A stretch of 64,000 bases of DNA from Caenorhabditis elegans (taxonomy: Eukaryota; Nematoda; Chromadorea; Rhabditida; Rhabditidae), in NCBI RefSeq assembly GCF_000002985.6, contig NC_003280.10, positions 434,001 through 498,000 of the forward strand, read 5' to 3'. Position numbers and translations under genes: made by a program. A model generated the notes under the pieces. It was not told the origin of the DNA, did not search any database, and saw nothing but the letters and a program-made list of their open reading frames with translations. Shown piece by piece: positions 46,825-59,200 of the stretch (positions are counted from its first letter, which is position 1; each line of letters begins with the position of its first letter).

Positions 46825-49800
46825 TTATTGTCTCCAGAGCTTCAAAACTTTGTCCTTTCCACCTGACACAACTTTCGTTCCCTCGGGGCTCCAATCAACA
46901 GTAAAAACTTCGTCTCCGTGGCCTGGAAGGTCGTAGTACAGACTTTTCGTCTTCAATTCGAACACTTTTAACGTGGAATCGGCGGATCCGGAGACGAGAA
47001 GACGACTGTCGGCAGACCATGCAACTTGATAGACTGGGCCAACGTGTCCTCTGAAAAATTGTAAATTTAAGGAAGTTTTCGGCTGAAAAATTATTTGACC
47101 CATTTTCAAGTGAGAATTCTCGAAAATCGTTCGAAATTTGTAGATTGTAGTCTAGCAGACCCAACCACTCGGGTCTGCTAAATCGAAATTTGTAGTTTGT
47201 AGTTCATTTTTAGTGCATAAAGGAGGAATTTTGCTGTACGAAATTTGTTTTCCTGTTTTAGGCTCAAAGTAGGTAATTCTGACTGAAAATTGTGTGTTTC
47301 GTGTTTTCCAATACTAAAAATGTCATTTTTGAAAGAAAAACTGCTATTTTAGATCATTTTAAGGAACTTTTCAGGGATTTCTCGGTAATTTCTGCATTTC
47401 TACCTCAAAGAAGCCAAATATTTTCCAGTTCTTCCACACCAGAGCTTCACTGATTTGTCGAATGAGGCGGAGGCGATATAACGTGTATCCGGTGAGAAAA
47501 CGACTTGATTCACCAATTGCATGTGTCCGGTCATTCGATTAATCGATTGTTTCGTCTCTTTCGGGTTCCACATAAATAGTGTAAAATCGTCGGATCCGGA
47601 AACAAGACGTTCGCCGCCGGCAATTTCCAGAGCTGCTTCATACCGAGTTTGAGCCACTTTTTGACACTGAAAAATCCAATTTTGATGTTTTTTGATTGGA
47701 AGATTGTGAATTTTGGAGGTTTTAGCCCTAGCAATTGTTAAGTTTCCAGTTTGCTTGTACCGATCGAAAACTTGAGCATGGCGTCCGCGTACCCGGTGAC
47801 AAATGTGCTCTATTGCACAATTTGTTGGTTGGAATACGTTATTTATTGCATGTTTCAGCAGAGAATACCGATAGTCATACCATCAATTTGGATAGAAGCA
47901 CACAAGTCACAAAAGTTTATTTTAAACGGCTCCACAAGCTACAGTAATCCTTTTTTGGCATTTTTCAGATCGAAAAAATTCAAAGTTCGAAAGGGGAAAT
48001 TCAATTTACAGTGTATTTTCGTGAAATCGCTGAAAACTATATAGAAACTGCTGCGTTTAAATAGAAACAACAATCTGCTAAGGGTAAAATTCGAAATTTT
48101 GGAAAAATCTGACCAAAAGTACTTTTTTGGCATATTCTGAATAGGAAATTAAAATTTTTAGGTTTCTATGCATAAATACAGTTTAGCGAAATTTGTTATT
48201 TGGAACTTTGCCGCATGAAAACCTAAAGATGTAGACTAGTCAAAATCGAAATGAAATTTCAAATTTTCAGACTTTCAAGTAGGAAACAGAAATTGTCCAG
48301 AGAAAAAAAGAAGAAAACCTCCAAAATATAAAAAATTACAATTTTTCTTGTTTTTAGAGTAGGAAATTGATGTTTCCAGTAGAAAAGTTCTAGAAATTTT
48401 AAAATTAAAGGTTTTTAATGGAAAAAAAACGGAAAACTCCAAATTTTCAGATTTTAATCCAATTTTCTACCTCCTCCACAGTATCCGGCTTAATACAACG
48501 CTTGCTGGGCTCGAAGCACGAGGTTCTCAACGCATAATCTGTATTCAGTGCCAAAGTGTTAATCCAGTGAGCGTGTCCGGTCATGTTTCGGCACATTACT
48601 CCATCGTCGGCTCTCCACATTTTTACGGTTCGGTCCTGAAAATTTTTTTTATTGTGAAGGAGTCTGGCTTGAAATTTATGTTTTAAAAAAATTCGAAATT
48701 AGGAGAATAAATTGATTACGGTAGGTTTTATGCGATTTTCATGGTTTTCGAACTATTTTTTAAATATGCGCGAGTTTAAGTTAATTCGGATTCGTTTGTG
48801 ATCATTCGGTGTTTAAAATCAGTTTGCGCATTTCAAAGTGACATCCCCGTCGTTGAATTTTCAACGTTTTTAAAAAATATTTTCAAGATTTTTCACAACT
48901 TTTCCTGCAAAAAGTTACCTGAGATCCGGAATAAATAAGTCCTTCGCCTCCCCAACGCAGACAGGTGACCGAAGCAGTGTGTCCACTCAAACAGCGAACT
49001 ACAGTACCCTGTACGGTATCCCAAATGAAAATATTTCCGTCTTTTCCACAAGAAGCCAGAAGCCTGCACGTCGGGTCTTTGTGCATCGGTTGCCATGCCA
49101 AACTGCAAAAATTTTATTATAAAAATTCGATTTGAAATGGAAATGTTTAGTTTTTATGTTGAAAAATTAATTTTTGGCTAATATTTGAGAGAAAAACTCG
49201 GGTTTTCTGAAGCTTTCTGTTAAAAATCACATTTTTCCACTATGGATGATAAGTAAACTCATAGAAAATATTAAAAATTCGATTTAAAATACCCAAATTA
49301 TTGGAATTCGAAATGGGTCTGCTAGACTACAAATTACAAATTTCGATTTAGCAGACCCAAGTGGTTTTGAAGAAGTTTGGGTCTGCTAGACTACAAACTA
49401 CAACTTTCGATTTAGCAGACCCAAGTGATTTTGAAGTGATTGGGTCTGCTAGACTACAAACTAGAAATTTCGATTTAGCAAACCCAAATAATAGTGATTT
49501 TCAAAAGGGTTTCAGTAAAAATACATCGTTTCAGTGGGGTTTTAATGGAAATTTTAAGAGAACATTGTAGTGATAAATACAATTTTACGGCGATTTTTTG
49601 TAGAAAACCCAAATTTTCAAGACATTTCAGTGATAAATGCGATTTTCCTGCACCTCGTGATCCATTGCTTGTGCCTTTTGAGCGTTTTTCCGATTTGCTC
49701 TCCGGTTTTCGCGTTCCAAATGCAAATTTCTCCGTTTTTGCAAGCCGAAGCGATTTTCGTAGCATCCGGTGACCAGGCGATGCAGAGAACCCAACTTTTA

Positions 49801-50378
49801 TGGGATTTACACGTGTGGAGAGGCAACTCGAGCTCAATATCCCAGATTCGCATTGTTTGATCGCCGGAGCCCGACGCTAGACCACGTCCGTCAGGGCTGA
49901 ACTGAGCAGAGATTACTGGCTCTCCGTGACCTGAAAAATATATTTAAATGCGTCAAAACGATCAAAAAATTACCTGGAATGCTAGCGGAGCATCTGGTAA
50001 CTGGTCTCACACGGAACACTGCTTGTGGCTGATAAACAAGCTTTAATGTCTGAAATTTTAAATTTTTTAAAAAGTTTTCTATCTTCTTTCAAGGGCTTAC
50101 AGTCTCAAAATCAATTTCCTCTAACGATTTTCGAATGGAATCGACAATTTCAGCGCCTTCTGTGGTGAAGAAGGAAATCGGCACAGGATCGTCACTGAAA
50201 ACTCAGGATGAGATACAGAAAATTCATTATTCAAACAAAACCTGCTCCCGAGAAGCTGATTACACAAAATTTGCAGCTCATTCGTGGAGATGTCCACTGG
50301 AACAAGGATTCCCGATCCTCCGAGCTCGTTTTCGTCCTCTGACACGAAGCTGACCGAGATTTGTGGACTTTCAGTCAT
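46825..50378 (-). CDS. nle-1: Notchless-type WD40 ribosome assembly factor, 473 aa
   Basis: Exons 50378-50242, 50194-50101, 50049-49974, 49930-49654, 49102-48919, 48635-48471, 47666-47404 and 47050-46825 join in phase to 473 codons, close to the family length of about 485. The first 90 residues are the ubiquitin-like NLE domain, followed by about eight WD40 repeats (GHGEPVISAQFSPDGRG, LWCGRTGKYLASLRGHVG, GHGDEVFTVDWSPEGTK). The C-terminus VLKLWRQ is typical of NLE1/Rsa4. By family it binds pre-60S particles and is removed by the Rea1/MDN1 ATPase through the NLE domain. Its start lies 490 bp from the divergent prp-21 start. Confidence 0.92.
49315..49488. repeat. GGTCTGCTA palindromic array, three copies
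   Basis: Three units GGGTCTGCTAGACTAC to TAGCAGACCC in the orientation opposite to the nsun-1 arrays. Spacers are AAGTGGTTTTGAAGAAGTTT-like. The last copy has A for G in its right stem. nle-1 intron 4. A single degenerate copy lies at about 47140-47200. Confidence 0.9.
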
Positions 50379-50868
50379 TTTGTTACCTGAAACCGTTTGA
50401 GTTTTAATTATTTTGAAAGTTATAACAAGGGAAATCGTTGAAATTGAACTGGAAATCGAAGAAATTCGTTAAGAAATTGCGCTAAATAAATTATTTTTCT
50501 CAGTGGAGCGAAGAAAGAAATACAGTGGAAAAAGTTAGGCCATCACTTTTTAGCATTCATTTGTATAGAGAAAACTGTAAATTTTTTACAGATTGTTATG
50601 TTTTTACACAATATAAAACATTTTTAACGTAACAGCAGTAAAAACTATGTCGAAAACAATAAAGAATAGATAAAAACCTACCGGGAAAATTTGAATTTGG
50701 TCATGGTCGAGTTCTGTAGTGGCCTAGTAACCTCCACTTAATATTCGAAAACGTTTATTTTTCAGTTTATTGCTTTATTTCTCTATTTTTAATTAAATTA
50801 TTAATTTTCCTGAATTTTTTGCGAAATTTACGAATTTTCAAATTATTTATCTTATAAATTTGCAGAAA
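50379..50868. promoter_or_regulatory. Divergent nle-1/prp-21 promoter region
   Basis: 490 bp between the two start codons is the only sequence available to both promoters. The prp-21 side ends in AAATTTGCAG three bases before its ATG, a good trans-splice acceptor. A TTGTTACCTGAAACC stretch just upstream of the nle-1 start may hold its acceptor on the minus strand. No core promoter motif was recognised. Confidence 0.55.
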
Positions 50869-53800
50869 ATGACTGCAGTTGTCTCAAACCGCGAGGAGGA
50901 CTCGATGAACAACGAGCCCTCGTTGTCAGGGCGTGCGATTATTGGATTAATCTACCCGCCGCCGGATATTCGCAGTAAGTTTTATAGTTTAAACCAAAAA
51001 TAAAACAGTTCTGCATGGTTTTGGAAAGATTTCACGCGGAATTCCGCAAAAACTAGGGCAAATCGATATTTTCCAAAAATAAGCAATACATTTTCAATTT
51101 TCAGCAATCGTCGACAAAACCGCCCGTTTCGCTGCAAAAAATGGAGTGGACTTTGAGAATAAAATCCGCGAAAAGGAGGCGAAAAACCCGAAATTCAACT
51201 TTCTCTCCATCACAGACCCATACCATGCCTACTACAAAAAGATGGTCTACGATTTCTCAGAAGGCCGAGTTGAGGCTCCGAAAGTACCGCAAGCAGTGAA
51301 AGAGCACGTGAAAAAGGCTGAATTTGTGCCTTCAGCTCCACCGCCGGCCTACGAGTTCTCAGCGGATCCATCCACGATTAACGCCTATGATTTGTAAGTT
51401 TTTTAGAACTTCTAGAACTAAAATTAGATGAAAAAGCTATTTTTAACCTAAAATGAAGTGAAAACCTTATAAATTGCAGAGATTTGATCCGACTCGTTGC
51501 TCTGTTCGTTGCACGAAATGGCCGTCAATTTCTGACTCAATTGATGACACGAGAAGCCAGAAATTATCAATTCGACTTTTTGAAACCGGCTCATTGCAAC
51601 TTTACATACTTCACAAAGCTCGTTGATCAATATCAGAAGGTAAAAATCAAGAAAATCTGCGTATTTCTAAGAATTTTTAAAAAAATCTAGATTTTTCGGT
51701 TGAAAACTCAAAAAAAATCCAGCTTTTTCGGTAGAAAACTCAAAAAAAAAACATTTTGATAACTTTTTCACTATTTTCAGTTTAAAGATGGCGGAAAAGT
51801 GAGCTTTATAACTTTTATTTGAAATTTTTAAGCTAAAAGTTGCTAAAATATCAGTTTTCAGGTTCTGGTGCCCTCTACCAACGTAGTTGCCCAACTCCAA
51901 GACGATGCTACCAACAAAAAACGTCTCATAGAAGATATCAATTATCGTGTATCCTGGGAAAAACATCAAAAAGGTCTAAAAGATCGCGAGGAGGCAGAAG
52001 CCGAGAAAGAGCGTCAAGCCTATGCATCAATCGATTGGCATGACTTTGTAGTTGTTCAGACTGTAGATTTCCAGCCAGGAGATACTTCTCAGCTTCCACC
52101 ACTATGCACACCAAAGGACGTTGGAGCCCGTATTCTTTTGGAAGCGAGAAATGAAATGCAAAAGGCGGCGGCTGAAATGCAGGAAATGGATATGGAAGAG
52201 AGTGATTCCGATGACGAAGATGCCGTTCAAGGTGCTTTTTTGGAGCATTTTACGTTGAAAATAGACAAAATTCACTTTTTTCCGGTTTTTTCCAACAGTT
52301 TTACTTTTAAAATAGATGGAAAACAATGGCAAACTATGAAAACGCTGAAATTCAAATTTAAGTGCTTCCAACCTGGAATATTTAAAATTTTTAGGCGAAT
52401 TCACATTTTATTTCGTAGAAAACGAACAAAAATCGCAATTTTGAGTTAAAAAGTAAGATTTTTTGGGTCTGCTAAATCAAAACTTGTAGTTTGTAGTCTA
52501 GCAGACCCATTCTCTTCCAAATCACTTGGGTCTGCTAAATCGAAATGTGTAGTTTGTAGTCTTGCAGACCCAAGCTCTTCAAAACAACTTGGGTCTGCTA
52601 AATCGAAATGTGTAGTTTGTAGTCTAGCAGACCCATTCTCTGTAGAAACTACTTGGGTCTGCTAAATCGAGTTTGTAGTTTGTAGTCAAGCAGACCCAAT
52701 TTCTTCCAATTCACTTGGGTCTGCTAAATCGAAAGTTGTAGTTCGTAGTCTAGCAGACCCAAAAAAATCAATTTTTTTTTATTAGCTTTGGCAAATTTTA
52801 ACTCGGAAAACTAATGAATTTTTGGGACATGTGAGTTTCTATCCAAATTGATGGTATGAATATCGATATTCTCGGCTGAAAGTGCAAAAACTACCGTATT
52901 CTGACCAACAATTATTGGAATAGAGCACACGTGTCACCCGAAATACGAAAAGTATTTTTTTTTAATTTTTCAAATTTTTAAATTAAAAATGAGTATATTT
53001 ATATATTTTCAGCACCAGAAGCCCCTGCATTCACTGCTCCGCTGCCACCTACAAAACAGAAAGACGTGATTGTTCGAGATTACGATCCGAAGAGAAATGT
53101 GACCCAAAAGCCAAAAGCTGTGGAGAACTGGATCATTTCACCGCTCACCGGAGAGCGTATTCCATCGGATAAGCTCGCCGAGCACGTCAGATACAATACT
53201 GTCGATTCACAGTATAAAGAGGACAGAGATCGTCATATTGGAGAAAGAAGCACGGAGGAGCCCGTATTGGCTCTTGGAGCTGATATTTCTAGGTTAACAT
53301 TTCAGAAATTTCTTTGAAAAACGAACAAAAGTCTAAAAATCGCCACAATAATCTACAAAAAATCGATTTTTCGTGGAAATTTTGTTCATTTCCGCATTTT
53401 TCGCTCGAAATTTGAGATCAGTGCTTCAAATTAGACCTGGAAAGATTCTAGCTCAATTTCAGAAAATTTGGGTTATCGTAGCACCAGAAGTACTCAAACA
53501 CTGACTACAGCACACCTAAGCACCAAATTTCACGACAGTGGTGAATTTTGAGCTAAAATCGATTTTCAGGAGTAAATTAGAGTGCTAAATCTAAAATTGG
53601 AATAAAAATGTCTTAAAAATTGTAAAAAGTGAAAATTAAAGATTTTCAGACAAATTTCCGATTACAAATGCCCACAAAAGATGTTCAAAGCTGAAAATTA
53701 TAGATTTTCAGACGAATTTTCATTTTTCCACGTGCCAATATCACTAAACCCCAGTTTTTTCTTTCAGAAATCTTGGCAATTTCGCTGAACGTCGTACGGA

Positions 53801-56279
53801 TATCTTCGGTGTCGGCGGAGAGCAGACTATGATCGGAAAGAAGCTCGGCGAAGAGGACAATTCGCAACAAGGGCAGAACAAACTGATTTGGGATGGAACT
53901 GAAGAGACTCGGGATATGATTACCCGAGCTGTACAGAATAAAGTCACTTTGGGTACGGGAAATCTAATTTTTTGGCGAAAATTTTGAGTTTTCCGGGATT
54001 TTGTTTGGGAAAATTACACGATTTGTGTGGTTTTCTATGTAGAAATTTCTCTAAAACACTCAAATGTTTCAAAAATTCGAGTTTTCATGAAAAACCAGTA
54101 ATTCAAAAAAAAAGCAATTTCCTCTAACAAAAACCGTGCCAAGTTTTGGATTTATGATATTTTCCATCTGAAAAAAATCTGGTATCTCGGCTGAAACGGG
54201 CAATATATACCGTAGTCCAAGTTTTCCCAAAAATTCCAACCAACAATTTGTGCAATAAAGCACAGTTGCCACCGGAGATGCAAAAGCTATGTTTAATTTT
54301 CCAATTTTTGGCTGAAAATTGAGCTAAAAATTTACAATTTTCCCGTCATAAAACTCACCGAAATTTCGCTTTTCAGTGTTTTTTATGCAAAAAAATTAAT
54401 CATTTTTCATTTTTCAGACCAACAAATCAACGAAATCCACCGTCAACACGGATTCGTTGCCGATCCATCAAAGGAAAAGATTGGAGCTCAGCAGGTGCCA
54501 CGTCATCAATCGACCCAGGGAAATGTGACAATTACTCAAGGAATAACGAATATTCCTGGACAAATGCCATCCGGATGGCCGCCGGTTCCACCAATGGGAA
54601 TGCCTGGGATGCCGAATCAAGCGGTATGGGATTTTTGAGTTGAAAAATCTCCAAAAAAAAATTCGTTTTTTCATGTAAAATCCTGGAAAAATCGGATATT
54701 TCGACAAAAATTGTCAATTTTTGGACCAATTCTCTTTGTATTGCAAAAACGAATCGAAAAATCCCAAATTAAACATGAAAACTAACATTTTCAATTTGGG
54801 TCTGCTAAATCGAGTTTGTAGTTTGTAGCCAAGCAGACCCAATTTATTCCAATTCACTTGGGTCTGCTAAATCGAAAGTTGTAGTTCGTAGTCTAGCAGA
54901 CCCATTCGCTTCACAACAACTTGGGTCTGCTAAATCGAGTTTGTAGTTTGTAGTCAAGCAGACCCAATCTCTTCAAAATCCCTTGGGTCTGCTAAATCGA
55001 AAGTTGTAGTTTGTAGTCTAGCAGACCCAATCTCTTCAAAATCCCTTGGGTCTGCTAAATCGAGTTTGTAGTTTGTAGTCAAGCAGACCCATTTTAAAAT
55101 TAGTTAAAATTGGTTAAAAATCGCGAATTTTTGCTGATTTCAGAGAGATATTGTATTTCTTTCGAAAAATATAAAGAAGTGGTTTTTTGTGTATTTCTGT
55201 TTAAAAAAAAATAAGAAAAAGCTACACCAGGTTAGCTGAAACTATATTTTTGTTGAAAAATAGTGAAAACGCCACCAAAAGTTATCTTTAACCGCGTAAT
55301 TAGACGATTTTTCGGCGGAATTAACTGGAAACTGTGTTAAGATTAAAATTACTGAAATTTCCACAAAATTAAATTTTTTTAAATGTAAATTTCATCTCAA
55401 ACGGACACAGAAATTCCCATTTTCACTGGAAATTCTCATGAAAAGCTCCAATAAAATGCATAAAGCTCTATAATTCCAGCTTCCTCCAATCCGACAAATG
55501 GACTTTGGCGGTGGACCTCCAGCGAAGCGTCCTCGTACCGAAGATGATTTGATACCAGAAGCTGATTGGCTTAAAAAGGTCAACGGAGCAATTTCGCTTA
55601 ATGTTCATCTTCCACAGGCTCCCGAACACGGAATGGATGGCTCAATTGTGCAGTTTACAATTCAAGTTACTGCACCGGTGAGTTTTAGATAAGAAAATTG
55701 TTTTTTTCCCCTGAACGAATTTTTTCACCTTTATTTATTTATTTATTTATTTATTCGCTTTTAAACCATTTGAATAGTAAGTTGATAATAAACATAAAGA
55801 ATAGGTAAGAGGCGAACAAATATAAGATGACCGATTGGACAAAGGTCCGTGGCCAAATGAGGGTGGGGGTATGAAAGACTTATTTACAGAAGCTTTGATG
55901 GGGGAAAAAAAACTATAAGTGAGATCACATCATAGTGTCAAGGGGCAGGGAACAAATACGTTTGGTAAACGTTTCGGCTGACACTGGTTTACTGAACAAC
56001 TTGGCAAGAGAGTTCCAAAAAGATAGGTATTTATGCAAAAATATTTGTTTGTTGAATGGCCCATTGGGAACCACCTGATGCCCAATTAATTCATAATTTT
56101 TGCAGATGTCCGAACTCAAACAACAAATCCAGGATCGTTACGGAATGCCTGTTGGAAAGCAGAAGCTGATGTCTGATGGCCTTTTCGTGAAGGATAATAT
56201 GAGCTCGGCCTTCTACAATTTGGCAGATCGGACGGCGATTTATCTGCAAGTGAAGGAGCGTGGAGGAAAAAAGAAGTGA
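50869..56279 (+). CDS. prp-21: SF3A1/PRP21 splicing factor subunit, 661 aa
   Basis: Exons 50869-50974, 51105-51393, 51480-51639, 51781-51798, 51862-52231, 53013-53292, 53768-53952, 54418-54623, 55480-55677 and 56106-56279 join in phase to 661 codons. SURP 1 (VDKTARFAAKNGVDFENKI) and SURP 2 (LIRLVALFVARNGRQFLTQ) lie near the N-terminus. The middle has IDWHDFVVVQTVDF and the GERIPSDKLAEHVRYN motif of SF3A1. A nuclear-signal-like AKRPRTEDDL precedes a C-terminal ubiquitin-like domain ending KERGGKKK. By family it scaffolds SF3a (with PRP9 and PRP11) in the U2 snRNP. Exon 4 is an 18 nt microexon (FKDGGK). Intron 9 holds a TTTATTTATTT run. Confidence 0.94.
52465..52760. repeat. GGTCTGCTA palindromic array, five copies
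   Basis: Five units GGGTCTGCTAAATCGAAA to TAGTCTAGCAGACCC in prp-21 intron 5, all one orientation, spacers 17-20 bp. One unit has a shorter loop (AAATCGAGTTTGTAG) and TCAAGCAGACCC, seen again in the next array. Confidence 0.9.
54797..55090. repeat. GGTCTGCTA palindromic array, six copies
   Basis: prp-21 intron 8. Short-loop (AAATCGAGTTTGTAG) and long-loop (AAATCGAAAGTTGTAG) units alternate regularly, implying amplification as a dimer. Several spacers are identical (AATCTCTTCAAAATCCCTT). Confidence 0.9.
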
Positions 56280-59200
56280 TGAGCTATCGATTATTTATTA
56301 CTCTTATTAATATTTATTTTCTTTCAAACTTTATTCTAAAATTGGACGCCAATTTTAATTCTTCAAATCTCAACTTTTCTTCCAATAAATTTGTAAAAAA
56401 ACCGTTCTGTAAATTTGGAGTGGAAAATCTAAAAGTTCAGACATGGCTATACAAAATTCAGATTCAGCATGTCAAATTACCCCGGGACACTTTTTCTCCG
56501 GCTTTTAGCCTTAAATTTCAGAAAATTGGGTTACTGTAGCACCAAAAATACGCAAACATCGACTACAGTACCCCAAAACACCAAATCTTACTACACTGAA
56601 GAGTTTTGGGCTGAAAATTGATGTTTAGGGGTAAACTGGAGTGCTGAAATCAAAAATTAATATGAAAATTCTAAAAAATCGATATGAAAATCTTAAAGTC
56701 CGGCATTTTCAGACAAATTCTTGATTTTTCTTGGTTCAAATAATAAATTCGAATTTTTTTGTTTATTTTGTTCAGATATCCAGATTTTTTAAATTTTACT
56801 TGTTACAGGACATTTTCAGAACAAAAAATACTAGAAAAACAGAAAAAAATTGCGTTTTCAGTAAAAACAAAACATTTTTTGCACAATCTGAAAATTGTTC
56901 GATTGCACCCTAAAAATTGCACTATGTTTTCCAAATTTCTTACATGTGTTTTTGTTTTTTCCCCCACCTAACATAACATTTTAAGAGTTTTTGAAAAAAT
57001 TTTCGAAAAAAAATTTAACAAAAAATTTTTTTTCACTTTTTTTTTCCGAATTTCTTTTTTTTCCCAGAAACATCTTGTACCCCATATTTCATTACAGTAG
57101 TACTTGTAGTCAGTCTGTCTGTGCATCTGTTTGTCCACCAAAATCAGCAGTTCCCGCCACCTAAAAATAGTTCCCAACAAGTAAGTTCAGCGTCAAAACT
57201 GGTATCAAAACTCCCCTTCTTACCACAAAGTAATGTTCTATTTGACATTTCGGAATAAGAAGTTTGCTCCCATTGTTCAAATAAACTGTATGTGTGCTCC
57301 GCGGAGCACACAAACGAAAAAAATTGCCACTGGGAGAGGGGAGCTCAGGGGGTGGAGCACTTTGGCACAAATGAGCACACTTTTTCCTCATTTTTCCGAT
57401 TTCAAGAGCCTCATATGACTGATGCTGCAGTGTTTAGCTGATTCTTCAAATTTTTTGAAAATTTCGCGGAAAAATGTTTTTTTTGGAAAATTTTTTGGAT
57501 TCAATTTTTTTTTTCGCCAAAATATTTTTTTCTCAAAATTTTTCTAGTTTTCACAAACCTAGTTGGTAATTTATTTGGTCACTTTGAAACACGATTATCA
57601 TTTTTTAAAAAGTTTAAAAAAATTTTCAAATCCCCGGTAACCTCCATTAAAATTTCACTTAAAAAATTCGATAAAATTTTTTTCCCAAAGTTTTCAAAAA
57701 AATTATTTCATCCAATTTTTCCTTTCACGTGAGCTCCCCAGTACGAAATCTATTGAGCGTATGACTGATTTTTGTTGCTTTCAATCTTTTGTTAGGGGTT
57801 TTGGAAATTTTGGAAATTAAAATTTTTTATTGGAAAATTTTAAAAAATTTGATTTTTTGGGTGAAAAGTTGAGTGAACTTTTAGGATTTTGGGTTTAAAT
57901 TTGTTTTATTATTGAGTAATTGGAATTTTACTTTAATTCATTTCTTTGAAATTAAAAAAAATATCGAAAAAAATGTGAGGAAAAAAAATTGAAAATTATC
58001 TTAATTTTTCGCTGAAAATGTTAAACTTCCGATAAAAAATTCAAATGCTGCCTATGAAATTACCCCTTTTCTGCTTTGCCCCCGGTTCTAGCTCGAAAAT
58101 CAAAATTTTGGGTGTAGCCTCAAAAGTACGCAAACACAAACTACAGTATCCCAAAGCACCTAATTTCACGCCGTTGGCGAATTTTTAGCTGAAAATTGAT
58201 TTCTCGAGGTAAAATAGGGTGTGCTGAAACTAAAAATTGCAATGAAAATTTCAAAAAATTAGTTGAAAATAGAAAAATTCAAGGTTGTCCGTTCCAAAAA
58301 GTTTGAAAAATTTCCAAAATTGTTCGACAAAAAGCACACACTGTTCCTTATACTATTCGTCATATATTTTTTCTGAATCACTATATTTTTGATCTGAAAA
58401 TTTGTTCGAAAATAAAAAAAATACTTGGAAAACTACATAAGAAATCATTCAAACTTTCAGAAACTTAATATTGGAAAAAAAATTAAAAAAATTTTTTTTT
58501 CGTAAAATTTTTTTAAACTCTATTTTGTTCTTACAAATTTTCAGTGATTTTCTCTACTTTTTTTTTGAAATTTTCTAATTAAAAATTTATGTGTTCTATG
58601 CTGCAATTTCCGTAACCATGGAGCTCTGTAAAAAACACATTACCCCATTCCCCTTATATAATTTTTTCTGCAAAAATCCAATTATTTTTCTCCAATTTTT
58701 ACAATTTTTAATATTTTTTGTGATCATAGTACCAAAATGATCAGATCCCAAAAAGTGCATAAAAAATTTTTTTTTTTTAAAAGTGAGAATTACCTATTTT
58801 TATGTCAATTTTTATGACACTTGTGACATTGTTTTTATGGAATGACTTTTGTTTGAAATCATTATTTGAAAAATATATTTTGTATTGATTGAGCTGAGAA
58901 AATTTTAGTTTGAACAGAAAATTTTGAAAAAAATGTTTTTTTCACAAAATGTTTTTCCAGAAAATTTTTTTAAACTCAAAGTTAAAATTGTTCAGTTTTT
59001 TTTTCACATAAAAGGGAGTTTTGTTTTTGTTTTTTTTATTTTAAAAAATAAACGAGAATTTTAAGATTTCAAATTCAAGAGGAAAAAAAAGAAACTTCAA
59101 AAAAATTCTTTAAAACTTTTTTTGAGTTGAAAAAAAATCTATTAAATTTTCAAAAACTTGCTCAGAAAAAATCATAAATGAATTTTAATTAATTATTCTT

